A DNA stretch of 64,000 bases from Micromonospora sp. AMSO31t (GTDB taxonomy: Bacteria > Actinomycetota > Actinomycetes > Mycobacteriales > Micromonosporaceae). The notes under the pieces are model-generated. The model worked only from the letters and a program-made list of their open reading frames with translations. It did no database searches and had not been told where the DNA came from. Shown here piece after piece: positions 18,040 to 26,842 of this stretch. The stretch spans positions 1 to 64,000 of the forward strand of contig NZ_WBKT01000010.1 of NCBI RefSeq assembly GCF_008868175.1, written 5' to 3'. The position numbers and the translations under genes were made by a program. Position 1 is the stretch's first letter. Every line of letters begins with the position of its first letter.

Positions 18040-18372
18040 TCACCCGTCGGGCCTTCCACCCTGTTGCGCGCCGAGGTGGTCGTCGAGGCGGCTCTCCACG
18101 TCCTTGAGACGGCGCTCCGCATCGTTGACCGCGTCCCGCAGCGTCCCGCGTCCGTTCGGGTGCAGCTCCGTCTCGATCCGCCGCAACCGCTCCGGCACCC
18201 CCGGGATGGCGTCGTGGCCCGGTCGGGCCGGCACCCCGTACCAGTCCTGCCGGAACTCCTCGTTCTGCCGGGCCAGGCGGCGCAACGGCCGGCTCACCGT
18301 CACGGCCAGGGTCAGCGCGCTGAGGATCGCGCCCAACACGACGCCTGCTGCCGCCCACTGCTCCAGCGTCAT
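18040..18372 (-). CDS. Small membrane protein with coiled coil (DUF2746-like)
   Basis: 110 residues: one N-terminal transmembrane helix (WAAAGVVLGAILSALTLAVT), a basic stretch, then a charged, probably coiled-coil C-terminus (RLRRIETELHPN, AERRLKDVESRLDDHLG). The layout matches phage-associated DUF2746 / holin-like proteins, but there are no other phage genes nearby. ATG 18372 has GGGAG 8 nt upstream; GTG 18381 would leave no room for it. Function unknown. Confidence 0.6.
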   Translation of the reverse strand: MTLEQWAAAGVVLGAILSALTLAVTVSRPLRRLARQNEEFRQDWYGVPARPGHDAIPGVPERLRRIETELHPNGRGTLRDAVNDAERRLKDVESRLDDHLGAQQGGRPDG

Positions 18373-18720
18373 GCCGACCACTCCCGAGCCCGGCCGCCTG
18401 CGACGGTGACGTCCGGCGCGTTCGCGCCCTTCTTCGGTAGCGTGCGCACGGCTCGACCCTCCCGAGTCCGCTCGAGGCCCCCGCGCCCGGGCCGCGAGCG
18501 CCGGCCGGGGGCGACCATTGCTGATGTGCGTGCCCGTTCGAATCCTGCTCGCGACCTGGTCATCGGGGCATCGCCCGTCCAGCAGGACGATCGGAGCGCG
18601 GCCGGCCGCCGGCTCGGGTGTACGGCGGATGTCGGCCCGGTGACCTCGTTCGGGGTAGCCCGTTCGGCTGAGGCTCGGGGCGGAGACGTTCGGGCGGGGT
18701 CCGATCCGGCGGCGTGAGAT

Positions 18721-18751
18721 TGCCGACCTGTACGCCTTAACGATTGTTCGG
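18721..18751 (+). repeat. 31-bp direct repeat, right copy
   Basis: Second copy of the 17485-17515 sequence in the same orientation, placed directly upstream of the epimerase gene. It carries operator site C. Confidence 0.9.
18737..18750 (+). promoter_or_regulatory. Acyl-CoA operator, site C (mce)
   Basis: TTAACGATTGTTCG ends 14 nt before the epimerase ATG and directly precedes the possible -10 box CACACT (18753-18758). Binding would occlude the promoter. Confidence 0.65.
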
Positions 18752-18764
18752 CCACACTGGCGCC

Positions 18765-19241
18765 ATGGCTGAGAACTCCCCCGTCGAGCCCGCCGCCGAC
18801 CATGTCACCGACATCGGCCTGCGCCGCATCGACCACGTCGGGATCGCCGTGGCCGACCTGGACGCCGCGATCGACTTCTACGGGCGCACCTTCGGGATGC
18901 GCTGCGTGCACACGGAGACCAACGAGGAACAGGGCGTACGCGAGGCGATGCTCGCGGTCGGGCCGACCACCGAGGGCGGCTGCCTGCAGTTGCTCGCCCC
19001 GCTGTCGCCGTCCTCGACGATCGCCAAGTTCCTGGAGCGCAACGGGCCGGGCGTGCAGCAGGTCGCGTACACGGTGACCGACATCGACGCGGCCTGTACG
19101 GCGCTGCGCGAGCGCGGCGTGCGGCTGCTCTACGAGAAGCCGAAGCGGGGCACCGCCGACTCGCGGATCAACTTCGTGCACCCGAAGGACGCCGGCGGCG
19201 TCCTGGTCGAGCTGGTCGAGCCGGCCGCGACCGGGCACTGA
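18765..19241 (+). CDS. mce: Methylmalonyl-CoA epimerase
   Basis: 158 residues, vicinal-oxygen-chelate fold in two halves (RRIDHVGIAVADLDAAIDFY, then VQQVAYTVTDIDAACTAL). It interconverts (R)- and (S)-methylmalonyl-CoA and often ethylmalonyl-CoA. Metal ligands seen are His in DHVGIAV, Gln in CLQLLAP and Glu in VLVELVE; the family's second His appears as Gln (GVQQVAY). There is no Shine-Dalgarno, and CACACT lies 6 nt before the ATG, so the mRNA is probably leaderless. A TTG at 18744 could extend it by seven residues. The operator upstream links it to thl, ccr, icmA and hbd. Confidence 0.92.
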   Translation: MAENSPVEPAADHVTDIGLRRIDHVGIAVADLDAAIDFYGRTFGMRCVHTETNEEQGVREAMLAVGPTTEGGCLQLLAPLSPSSTIAKFLERNGPGVQQVAYTVTDIDAACTALRERGVRLLYEKPKRGTADSRINFVHPKDAGGVLVELVEPAATGH

Positions 19242-19250
19242 GCCACGCCG

Positions 19251-19282
19251 AGGGGCTCCGGCCGAGGCGTCCGGAGCCCCTT
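19251..19282. terminator. Hairpin terminator after mce
   Basis: AGGGGCTCCGG and CCGGAGCCCCTT form an 11-bp stem with a 9-nt loop, 10 nt after the mce stop, followed by TCC. Confidence 0.75.
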
Positions 19283-19381
19283 CCTGCTCGCTGGGACACA
19301 GCGCGGCACTGCGCGGTTTCACGTTCCCACGGACACCTCCACGCATCGGCGGATGCAGTTTTTCACAGAGGACTTCCCGCC

Positions 19382-19395
19382 CTAGCTACCGTTCA
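19382..19395 (+). promoter_or_regulatory. Acyl-CoA operator, site E (ccr)
   Basis: CTAGCTACCGTTCA keeps both arms of the shared dyad (TAGC and CGTTCA, as in the icmA and hbd sites). It lies 137 nt upstream of the ccr GTG, further than at the other genes, implying a 5' leader of roughly 100 nt. Confidence 0.5.
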
Positions 19396-19531
19396 GTAAC
19401 GTCCGGGCCCACAGGAGTGCGACCGGTGCCGGATGTGTCGATTGCCGACATGGCGGTCCCGTCGCACCGGCGCCGACGATGGCAGCACCCCTGCCCGCCC
19501 GGTGCGGGTGCGCAACGAACGGGAGGTCACC

Positions 19532-20887
19532 GTGCAGGACATCCTCGAAGCGATCATGGCGGCGGAGGGCTCCGCGCAGCCGGAGAGGGAACTCGCCGGC
19601 ATCGCCGGCCTGCCGGTACCGGAGACCTACCGGGGCGTGGTGGTCCGCGCCGAGGACACCCGGATGTTCGACGGCATGGCCACCCGGGACAAGGACCCGC
19701 GCAAGGCACTGCACGTCCAGGAGGTGCCCACCCCCGAGCTGGGCCCCGGCGAGGCGCTCGTCGCCGTGATGGCCAGCGCCATCAACTACAACACCGTGTG
19801 GACCAGCATCTTCGAGCCGCTGCCCACCTTCAAGTTCCTCCAGCGCTACGGCCGGCTCTCCGAGCTGACCCGCCGGCACGACCTGCCGTACCACGTGGTC
19901 GGGTCGGACGCGGCCGGCGTGGTGCTGCGGACCGGGCCGGGCGTGACCCGGTGGAAGGCGGGCGACGAGGTGGTCGCGCACTGCCTCTCCGTCGAGCTGG
20001 AGGACGCCGCCGGCCACGACGACACCATGCTCGACCCGCAGCAGCGGATCTGGGGCTTCGAGACCAACTTCGGTGGGCTGGCCGAGATGGCCGTGGTCAA
20101 GGCCAACCAGCTCATGCCGAAGCCCCGCCACCTGAGCTGGGAGGAGGCGGCCAGCCCGGGGCTGGTCAACTCCACGGCGTACCGGCAGCTGGTCTCCCAC
20201 CACGGGGCGAACATGAAGCAGGGCGACGTGGTGCTGATCTGGGGCGCCTCCGGCGGCCTGGGCGGCTACGCCACCCAGATGGCGCTGGGCGGCGGGGCCA
20301 TCCCGGTCTGCGTGGTCTCCTCCCCGGAGAAGGCCGAGCTGTGCCGGAAGATGGGCGCCGAGCTGGTCATCGACCGCACCGCCGAGGGCTTCCGGTTCTG
20401 GAAGGACGAGGAGACCCAGGACCAGGACGAGTGGCGCCGCTTCGGGGAGCGCATCCGCGAGCTGACCGGTGGCGAGGACCCGGACATCGTCTTCGAGCAC
20501 CCGGGCCGGGAGACCTTCGGCGCCAGCGTCTACGTCGCCAAGAAGGGCGGCACCATCGTCACCTGCGCCTCCACGAGCGGCTACCTGCACCAGTACGACA
20601 ACCGCTACCTGTGGATGCACCTGAAGCGGATCGTCGGCAGCCACTTCGCCAACTACCACGAGGCGTGGCAGGCCAACCGGCTCGTGGCGCTCGGCAAGGT
20701 GCACCCGACCGTGTCGCGGACCTACCCACTGGAGCAGACCGGCCAGGCCGCGTACGAGGTGCACCGCAACGCGCACCAGGGCAAGGTCGGCGTGCGCTGC
20801 CTGGCGCCCACCGACGGTCTCGGCGTGCGGGACACCGAGCTGCGCGCCCGGCACGAAACCGCCATCAACCGGTTCCGCGGGCACTGA
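19532..20887 (+). CDS. ccr: Crotonyl-CoA carboxylase/reductase
   Basis: 451 residues, medium-chain dehydrogenase fold. It reduces crotonyl-CoA with NADPH while fixing CO2, giving ethylmalonyl-CoA (butyryl-CoA without CO2), the key step of the ethylmalonyl-CoA pathway and a supplier of polyketide extender units. CO2-pocket residues of characterised Ccr are matched by N85 (AINYNTVW) and F176-E177 (GFETNFGG), with the later His probably in GSHFANYHEAW. The nucleotide site is IWGASGGLGG. GTG 19532 was chosen because GGGAGG lies 5 nt upstream and homologs start MQ/KDILEAI; longer frames run into the promoter. A good terminator follows. Confidence 0.95.
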   Translation: MQDILEAIMAAEGSAQPERELAGIAGLPVPETYRGVVVRAEDTRMFDGMATRDKDPRKALHVQEVPTPELGPGEALVAVMASAINYNTVWTSIFEPLPTFKFLQRYGRLSELTRRHDLPYHVVGSDAAGVVLRTGPGVTRWKAGDEVVAHCLSVELEDAAGHDDTMLDPQQRIWGFETNFGGLAEMAVVKANQLMPKPRHLSWEEAASPGLVNSTAYRQLVSHHGANMKQGDVVLIWGASGGLGGYATQMALGGGAIPVCVVSSPEKAELCRKMGAELVIDRTAEGFRFWKDEETQDQDEWRRFGERIRELTGGEDPDIVFEHPGRETFGASVYVAKKGGTIVTCASTSGYLHQYDNRYLWMHLKRIVGSHFANYHEAWQANRLVALGKVHPTVSRTYPLEQTGQAAYEVHRNAHQGKVGVRCLAPTDGLGVRDTELRARHETAINRFRGH

Positions 20888-20940
20888 GCGACGGCATTGC
20901 CTTTCCGGTAGGACGCAACACCATTCGATTGCCGCACGAC

Positions 20941-20973
20941 AAAGGGCCGCGGGCACCCACCCGCGGCCCTTTT
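20941..20973. terminator. Rho-independent terminator after ccr
   Basis: AAAGGGCCGCGGG and CCCGCGGCCCTTTT form a 13-bp stem with a 6-nt loop and a short T-run, about 50 nt after the ccr stop. Confidence 0.85.
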
Positions 20974-21130
20974 CGCGTCCTTCCCGTGGGGTCGCCCGAC
21001 CCGCCCGGGACCTGCCAAGATCGCCAGTTGGTCCGGTCCCGGCACGCGGCGAAGTTGACCATGTAAACAGGACACGAAAGCTGCGGACCGCTCTTGCGAA
21101 GCACCCTGGGGCGTCTGCGAGTATGTCCCA

Positions 21131-22387
21131 ATGCCCCAGCAGCAGTCCTCCCCTCTTGCGTTCTTCGATAACGCGAACTCACAGCCCGATTTCACCGTTG
21201 GCCTGCGTGGTTACAACACCAACCAGGTCGACGACTTCATCGGCCGGCTGACCGCCGCCCTGAGCCAGTCCGAGCAGGCCCGCGCCGAGGCCGAGCAGCG
21301 GATGAACGACGCGCAGCGCCGGCTGCGCCAGGCCGAGCAGCGCCAGGGCGCGCTCGAGCAGAAGCTCACCGAGACCAACAAGCAGCTCGAGGAGAACAGC
21401 CGGCCGACCCTCTCCGGCCTGGGCACCCGCGTCGAGCAGATCCTCCGGCTGGCCGAGGAGCAGGCCAACGACCACCGCAACGAGGCCAAGCGCGAGTCGG
21501 AGGGCATCCTCTCCGCCGCCCGCCTCGAGGCCCGGGAGATCACCGACAAGGCCCGCGCCGAGGCGGCCGCCATGAAGGCCACCGCCGAGCGCGAGGCCGG
21601 CAGCGTCCGCACCGCCGCCGAGCGCGAGGCCGCCGAGGTCCGGGTGCAGGCCCGCCGCGAGGCCGACACCCTGCGCGCCGACGCCGACCGGGAGACCAAG
21701 CAGCTGCGCACGGTCACCGCCCACGAGGTGGCCGAGCTGAAGTCCACGGTCGAGCGCGAGGTCGCCACCCTGCGCGCCACCGCCGAGCGGGAGATCACCC
21801 AGCAGCGCGCGAAGGCCGCCCGCGAGGCCGAGGAGAAGCGGGCCGAGGCCACCAAGCTGCTCACCGACGCGCGGGACAAGCGCGACAAGGACCTCCAGGC
21901 CCTGGAGCTCCAGCTCGCCGAGCGGCGCGAGAAGGCCGAGCGCGAGGAGTCCCAGCGGCACGCCGCCCAGGTCGCGCAGACCCAGAAGCTGGTCAGCGAG
22001 GCCGAGCAGCGCGCCCATGCCGCCCAGGAGCGGGCCAAGGAGATCGAGCAGCGGGCCGAGGCCCGCCGGGTCGAGTCCGAGCGCACCGCCACCGACACCG
22101 TCGAGAAGGCCAAGGCGCTGGCCGACAAGACCGTGTCCGAGGCCAGGGCCGAGGCGCAGCGACTGCTCAGCGAGGCCCGCACCGAGGCCGAGCTGACCAC
22201 CCAGGCGGCCCGCCGCGAGGTCGAGGACCTCACCCGGCAGAAGGACGCGGTCACCTCGCAGCTCGGGCAGATGCTCTCCGGCCTGGCCGGCATCGTGCCG
22301 GGCGTGCCGGCGGCGGGCGCCAACAAGCCGGAGGCCCCGAAGGCCGACGGCGCCGACAAGAAGGTCACGGCCGAGTCGGCCAGCTGA
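21131..22387 (+). CDS. DivIVA/FilP-like polar coiled-coil protein
   Basis: 418 residues. A short DivIVA-type N-terminal motif (FTVGLRGYNTNQVDDFIGRL) is followed by an almost continuous coiled coil to about residue 370 (Ala/Glu/Arg-rich, 7- and 11-residue periodicity) and a short disordered tail. The layout is that of FilP and Scy, filament-forming proteins that organise polar growth in Streptomyces with DivIVA. Such proteins were once labelled cellulose-binding. GAGTAT lies 6 nt before the ATG and there is no Shine-Dalgarno, so it may be leaderless. The next gene is a longer paralog, 172 nt downstream. Confidence 0.85.
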   Translation: MPQQQSSPLAFFDNANSQPDFTVGLRGYNTNQVDDFIGRLTAALSQSEQARAEAEQRMNDAQRRLRQAEQRQGALEQKLTETNKQLEENSRPTLSGLGTRVEQILRLAEEQANDHRNEAKRESEGILSAARLEAREITDKARAEAAAMKATAEREAGSVRTAAEREAAEVRVQARREADTLRADADRETKQLRTVTAHEVAELKSTVEREVATLRATAEREITQQRAKAAREAEEKRAEATKLLTDARDKRDKDLQALELQLAERREKAEREESQRHAAQVAQTQKLVSEAEQRAHAAQERAKEIEQRAEARRVESERTATDTVEKAKALADKTVSEARAEAQRLLSEARTEAELTTQAARREVEDLTRQKDAVTSQLGQMLSGLAGIVPGVPAAGANKPEAPKADGADKKVTAESAS

Positions 22388-22559
22388 CCCCACCACCCGC
22401 AGACGGGGCATGAGCCGCGGCGCGGGGTGACACCGGGTGACCGGTGCCGCCCCGCGCCGTCATGCTTTCCCGCACGTTTCGCCAGTTCAGTGGGGTGCAC
22501 CTCCCAACAGGGGCGTCCGTATCGCCCCAGCAGGGCCGGATGCGTGTGAGGATGGGGGC

Positions 22560-24575
22560 ATGTCGCACGGCGAGGAACTGTTCGCCCTCGGCGGGGACGT
22601 GACCACGGAGCCCAGCTTCGAGTCCGCTCTGCGGGGGTACGACAAACGACAGGTCGACCGTTACGTCGCTCGTGCGGAGCACGAGATCTCCGCGCTGACG
22701 ACCGAGCGGGAACAGGCGTACACCCAGATCCACAAGCTGGCCGGCCAGGTCGAGGTGCTGCAACGCGACCTCGCCCAGGTGCGCAAGCAGGTGGGTGTGG
22801 TGGACCGGGCCTCGTTCCGGCATCTCGGTCCCCGGGTCGAGCAGATCCTCACCATGGCCGAGGAACAGGCCGACGACATCCTGGCCGCCGCCAACGAGGA
22901 GATCGAGGCGCGGCGGGCGGCCGCCGAGCACATCATCGAGGAGGCCCGGGAGCAGGCGGCCCAGGCCCTCAAGGACTTCGAGATCGCCCTGGCGGCCCGC
23001 CGGGCCGAGGAGGAGCGGCACACCGCCGCCCGCAAGGCCGAGGCGGAGTCCACCCTCTCCGCGGCCCGGGCCGAGGCCCAGTCCACCCTCTCCGCGGCCC
23101 GGGCCGAGGCCGAGAAGCTGCGGAAGGACGCCCAGGACGCGCTGGCCAGGGCGCAGCAGGAGGCCACCCAGCTCCGGGACACCGCCAAGGAGATCCACAC
23201 CCGCGCCCAGCAGGAGTCCACCCGACTGCGCGAGGCGGCCAAGGAGGCGCTGGCCAAGGCCCAGCAGGAGGCCACCCAGCTCCGCGAGGCGGCCAAGGAG
23301 GTGCACGCCAAGGCCCAGCAGGAGGCCAAGCGGCTCACCGACTCCGCCGCCGAGGCCGGCCGGGCCACCCACGCCAAGGCGCTCGCCGAGGCCAAGAAGA
23401 TCGTCGACGACGCGGAGGAGGCGGCGAAGGTCACCCGCGGCCGGGCCCGCACCGAGGCCAACCGGCTCACCACCGAGGCCGCCGAGGCCGGCAAGCGCAA
23501 CCGCGCCGAGGTCGAGACCTACGTGCAGCGGATGCGGAGCGAGACCGAGGCGTACGTCCAGCAGGCCCGTGCCCAGACCCAGCAGGAGCTGGGCGCCTGG
23601 CGGGCCGGCGTGGAGAAGGAGGTCAAGGCGCGGCAGGAGACGGCGGACAAGGAGCTGGCCCAGCGCCGCGCCACCGCCGAGCAGGAGTTCGCCAAGCGCC
23701 GCGACGAGCTGGACAAGCAGCACACCAGGCGGCAGGACGAGCTGGAGAAGGCCTACACGGCCCGGCGCGCGGAGATCGAGCAGGGCGCGGCGGAGCTCCG
23801 GCAGGCCGCCGAGCAGGACGCGCTCACCATGCGCCAGCGGGCCGAGGAGGAGGCCACCGAGCTGCTGCGCCGGGCCGAGGCGGACGCCGCCGACAAGCGC
23901 CGCAAGGCCGACGAGCACGTGGCCGCCTCGCGGCGGCAGTTCGAGGAGTACGCGGCCACCACCCAGCAGCACCTGGCCACCACCCAGCAGCACCTCGCCG
24001 CCACCCAGCAGGAGGTGGCCGCCGGCCGGCAGCAGCTCGCCCAGGTGATGCTGGAGATCGCCAACGCGCAGCAGGAACTGGCCGACCTGCGCACGGAGAC
24101 CTGGAAGTCCCGCCAGGAGTCCGACGACCTCCAGCGCCGGCTCGCCGAGCTGCGCACGGAGGCCGGGCCGGCCGGCCTGGCCGCCACTCCCGTCGACCCG
24201 GCCGAGCTGGCCACGGCGGCGGGCGGCCGCGAGGCGAACGGCACGCCGGCGGGCGACCGGGCGCCGGTGCCCGCCACCGCCAAGGGCACCGCGACGGTCT
24301 CCCCCAACGGCGGCGCCCCCGCCGAGGCCGGGGAGCCGTCGGCGGACGCCGCGAAGTCCCGCCCGGTCGCCGAACCCGTGACCACCGTGGACGGTTCGGG
24401 CGCCAACGCCGGGGTGGACGGCGAGCCCACCGTGGCCGCCGTGCCGGGCGAGGGCGGCCGGGGCGCCACCCCCACGAAGATCACCAGCACCGGCGAGAAC
24501 GGCAAGCGCCCGACGAAGCCGACCACCGACGAGCGCAGCGCCAAGCCGAGCACCGTCACCGTCGACAAGGACTGA
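22560..24575 (+). CDS. Scy-like polar scaffold coiled-coil protein
   Basis: 671 residues. The same DivIVA-like start (FESALRGYDKRQVDRYVARA) leads into a coiled coil to about residue 545, then a 125-residue disordered Pro/Ala/Thr tail. Within the coil there is a 33-bp tandem repeat (23049-23114, one 11-residue hendecad each) and a 54-bp repeat in three full copies plus a partial fourth (from 23151, beginning AQQEATQLRDTAKE at residue 198, 18 residues each). It resembles Scy, the long hendecad-repeat polarity scaffold. With its shorter upstream neighbour it probably forms a tip-organising assembly. ATG 22560 was chosen at the conserved MSHGEELFAL start. Confidence 0.83.
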   Translation: MSHGEELFALGGDVTTEPSFESALRGYDKRQVDRYVARAEHEISALTTEREQAYTQIHKLAGQVEVLQRDLAQVRKQVGVVDRASFRHLGPRVEQILTMAEEQADDILAAANEEIEARRAAAEHIIEEAREQAAQALKDFEIALAARRAEEERHTAARKAEAESTLSAARAEAQSTLSAARAEAEKLRKDAQDALARAQQEATQLRDTAKEIHTRAQQESTRLREAAKEALAKAQQEATQLREAAKEVHAKAQQEAKRLTDSAAEAGRATHAKALAEAKKIVDDAEEAAKVTRGRARTEANRLTTEAAEAGKRNRAEVETYVQRMRSETEAYVQQARAQTQQELGAWRAGVEKEVKARQETADKELAQRRATAEQEFAKRRDELDKQHTRRQDELEKAYTARRAEIEQGAAELRQAAEQDALTMRQRAEEEATELLRRAEADAADKRRKADEHVAASRRQFEEYAATTQQHLATTQQHLAATQQEVAAGRQQLAQVMLEIANAQQELADLRTETWKSRQESDDLQRRLAELRTEAGPAGLAATPVDPAELATAAGGREANGTPAGDRAPVPATAKGTATVSPNGGAPAEAGEPSADAAKSRPVAEPVTTVDGSGANAGVDGEPTVAAVPGEGGRGATPTKITSTGENGKRPTKPTTDERSAKPSTVTVDKD

Positions 24576-24742
24576 CCCTCCCGGTCGGCGCCACCGCACG
24601 GCGTGATCGAGCAGGGGATGGCCGGGGCGGACGCCGACCGCTAACGTGCGGGGCACGGGCTGCACCGCCGAGGACTCGTCCGGTGCGCACGGTCCGCCGC
24701 AGGGCGCTCCGCCGGGCCGGAGCGGGAGCCGGGGAGGCACGG

Positions 24743-25963
24743 GTGTCGCAGGACGGATCCGCCGGCCCGGACGACGACCCGCGCCCCGACCCCGATCCGC
24801 CCGGCGCGAGCGCCACACCCCGCCGCAGCGGCACCCGGGAACCGGCCGCCGCACCAGCGCCGGCCGGCACGCCGTCACTGACCGAGGTCGCGGTCGAGAC
24901 CGAGTTCGAGCCGAGCGGGCGCTTCGGCGTGCCGGGTCGGCCGCTGCGGCGCAGCAGCTTCCTGATCGGCTTCACCGGGGCGCTCGGCGTGCTGCTGGCG
25001 TACACGGTGTTCCTGGGCGTCCGGAACTCGGCCGGCATCCTGGTCCTGGTGGTGATCGCGCTCTTCCTCGCCGTCGGCCTGCACCCGGCCGTGGTGCGGT
25101 TGCGCCGGTGGGGGCTGCCGCAGGGGCTGGCCGTGGCGGTGGTGACACTGACCGTCGTGCTGCTGATCATCGGCGGGCTGCTGGCGCTGGTGCCGCCGGT
25201 GGTGACCCAGTCCGGGCAGTTCATCGACCACCTTCCCGGCTATGTCGACGAGCTGCGCCGCAACCCCACCGTCAACGACTTCGTCGAGCGCTACGACGTG
25301 ATGCAGCGCGTCCAGTCGGCGGCGAACGCGGACACCATCGGCCGGGCCCTCGGCGGCGTGCTGGGCGGGGCGCAGCTCATCTTCGGCACCATCTTCCGGG
25401 CGCTGACCGTGCTGGTGCTGACCATCTACTTCCTGGCCTACTTCAACAAGCTGCGCGACCTCGGATACGCGCTGGTGCCCCGGACCCGCCGGGAGCGGGT
25501 CCGCCTCATCGGCGACGAGATCCTGGCCCGGGTCGGCGCGTACATGGTGGGCGCCCTGGCCATCGCGGTGCTGGCCGGGGCGAGCACCTTCGTGTTCGCG
25601 CTGGTGGTCGGCCTGCCGTACCCCTTCGCCCTGGCCGTGGTGGTCGCGGTGACCGACCTGATCCCGCAGATCGGGGCGACCCTGGGCGCCGTGGTGGTGA
25701 CCCTGGTCGGGCTCGCCACCGACCTACCGGTCGGCATCGCCTGCCTGGTCTTCTTCCTCATCTACCAGCAGGTCGAGAACTACCTGATCTACCCGAAGAT
25801 CATGCGCCGGGCGGTCTCGGTGAACGAGGTGGCCGCGCTGCTGGCCGCCCTGCTCGGGGTGTCGCTGCTGGGCGTGGTCGGCGCCCTGATCGCCATCCCC
25901 ACGGTGGCCGCGCTCCAGCTCATCCTGCGCGAGGTGGTGCTGCCCCGGCAGGAGTCCCGTTGA
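24743..25963 (+). CDS. AI-2E-family transporter
   Basis: 406 residues. A disordered Pro-rich cytoplasmic N-terminus of about 70 residues is followed by eight predicted membrane helices in the AI-2E pattern, including FIDHLPGYVDEL, the central periplasmic-type helix region, and the C-terminal VENYLIYPKIM and GVVGALIAIPTVAALQ motifs. Members export autoinducer-2, or act as Na+/H+ antiporters or unspecified permeases; the substrate cannot be inferred. GTG 24743 has GGGGAGG 5 nt upstream. It follows the polar scaffold gene by 167 nt, and the convergent hydrolase stop lies 3 nt after its own, with no hairpin between them. Confidence 0.88.
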   Translation: MSQDGSAGPDDDPRPDPDPPGASATPRRSGTREPAAAPAPAGTPSLTEVAVETEFEPSGRFGVPGRPLRRSSFLIGFTGALGVLLAYTVFLGVRNSAGILVLVVIALFLAVGLHPAVVRLRRWGLPQGLAVAVVTLTVVLLIIGGLLALVPPVVTQSGQFIDHLPGYVDELRRNPTVNDFVERYDVMQRVQSAANADTIGRALGGVLGGAQLIFGTIFRALTVLVLTIYFLAYFNKLRDLGYALVPRTRRERVRLIGDEILARVGAYMVGALAIAVLAGASTFVFALVVGLPYPFALAVVVAVTDLIPQIGATLGAVVVTLVGLATDLPVGIACLVFFLIYQQVENYLIYPKIMRRAVSVNEVAALLAALLGVSLLGVVGALIAIPTVAALQLILREVVLPRQESR

Positions 25964-25966
25964 CCG

Positions 25967-26776
25967 TCAGCCGGCGCGGCGCTGTTCCGGGCCGGGCACC
26001 GGGGTGTCGGCGAAGGCGGCCACCGTCCGGTCGGCGTACGCGCTGGCGTCGCCGGTCTCCATGGGGCCGTCCCAGGTGGTCGGCAGCGGGACCGGCACGG
26101 ACGGGTTGACCCGGCTGACGATCTCGTTGAGCACGGTCTCCGCGTCGCCGACCCAGAGGTGCTTGGCGCCGGGCACCCCGACCACCTCGGCCTGCGGCAC
26201 CGCGGCGAAGCGCTGCCGGGCCTCCTCGGGGCGCAGGTAGTCGTCGAACTCGGGGACCAGGGCGGTGAGCGGCCGGCCCGACTCGGCCCAGACGGTCAGG
26301 TCGGCGGGCGCGGAGTAACGCAGCGGCGGGGAGAGCAGGATGGCACCGGCCACGGCCGGGTCGCAGCCGTACTTCAGCGCCAGGTCGGTGCCGAACGACC
26401 AGCCGACCAGCCAGATGTTCGGCAGCTCGTGGAACTCGGCGTACTCGATGGCGGCGGCCACGTCGAAGCGCTCGCCGACCGCCCCGTCGAAGGTCCCCTC
26501 GCTGGTGCCGCGGACGCTGCTGGTGCCCCGGGTGTTGAAGCGGAGCACGGCAAGGTCGGCCAGCGCGGGCAGCCGCCAGGCCGCCTTGCGGAACACATGG
26601 CTGTCCATCATCCCGCCGTGGGTGGGCAGCGGGTGCAGGCAGACCAGGGTGCCGACCGGCTCCCGCTCCAGCGGCCGGGCCAGCTCGCCGACCAGCGTCA
26701 GCCCGTCGGCGGTGTGCAGCTCGATGTCCTCCCGGCGGCCGGGCAGGATCGACGACGCACGGATCGGTGTGCTCAC
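25967..26776 (-). CDS. Alpha/beta hydrolase
   Basis: 269 residues of the short dienelactone-hydrolase/YfhR-like type. The nucleophile elbow is GWSFGTD, an oxyanion segment is HPLPTHGGMM, and the catalytic His is probably in PGAKHLWVG. The substrate is unknown. GTG 26776 was chosen; GGAG lies 2 nt upstream and a GAGACT box 6 nt upstream, so it may be leaderless. It converges with the AI-2E transporter gene, with only 3 nt between stops. Confidence 0.82.
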   Translation of the reverse strand: MSTPIRASSILPGRREDIELHTADGLTLVGELARPLEREPVGTLVCLHPLPTHGGMMDSHVFRKAAWRLPALADLAVLRFNTRGTSSVRGTSEGTFDGAVGERFDVAAAIEYAEFHELPNIWLVGWSFGTDLALKYGCDPAVAGAILLSPPLRYSAPADLTVWAESGRPLTALVPEFDDYLRPEEARQRFAAVPQAEVVGVPGAKHLWVGDAETVLNEIVSRVNPSVPVPLPTTWDGPMETGDASAYADRTVAAFADTPVPGPEQRRAG

Positions 26777-26842
26777 CGCTCCAGTCTCCCGCGCCGCCGT
26801 CCGCGCCGCCCGCCGGGGCGGAAACAGGGTGATCCAGATCGC

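Larger units (their letters stand above)
18373..18764. other. Intergenic region upstream of mce
   Basis: About 390 bases. No supported gene. It holds a short tRNA T-loop-like string near 18535-18545, which does not fold into a tRNA, and ends in the right 31-bp repeat with the operator of the epimerase gene. Confidence 0.5.

Noticed and set aside
17611-18372. Prophage or integrative element between thiolase and mce
   Set aside because: Only two tiny genes, neither an active recombinase nor a structural phage gene; described as a small insert instead.
18535-18545. String CGTTCGAATCC resembling a tRNA T-loop
   Set aside because: Flanking bases do not pair as a T-stem, and the possible acceptor halves (GCGAGC and GCTCGC) are only 59 nt apart with no D or anticodon arm. 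At most a tRNA scrap.
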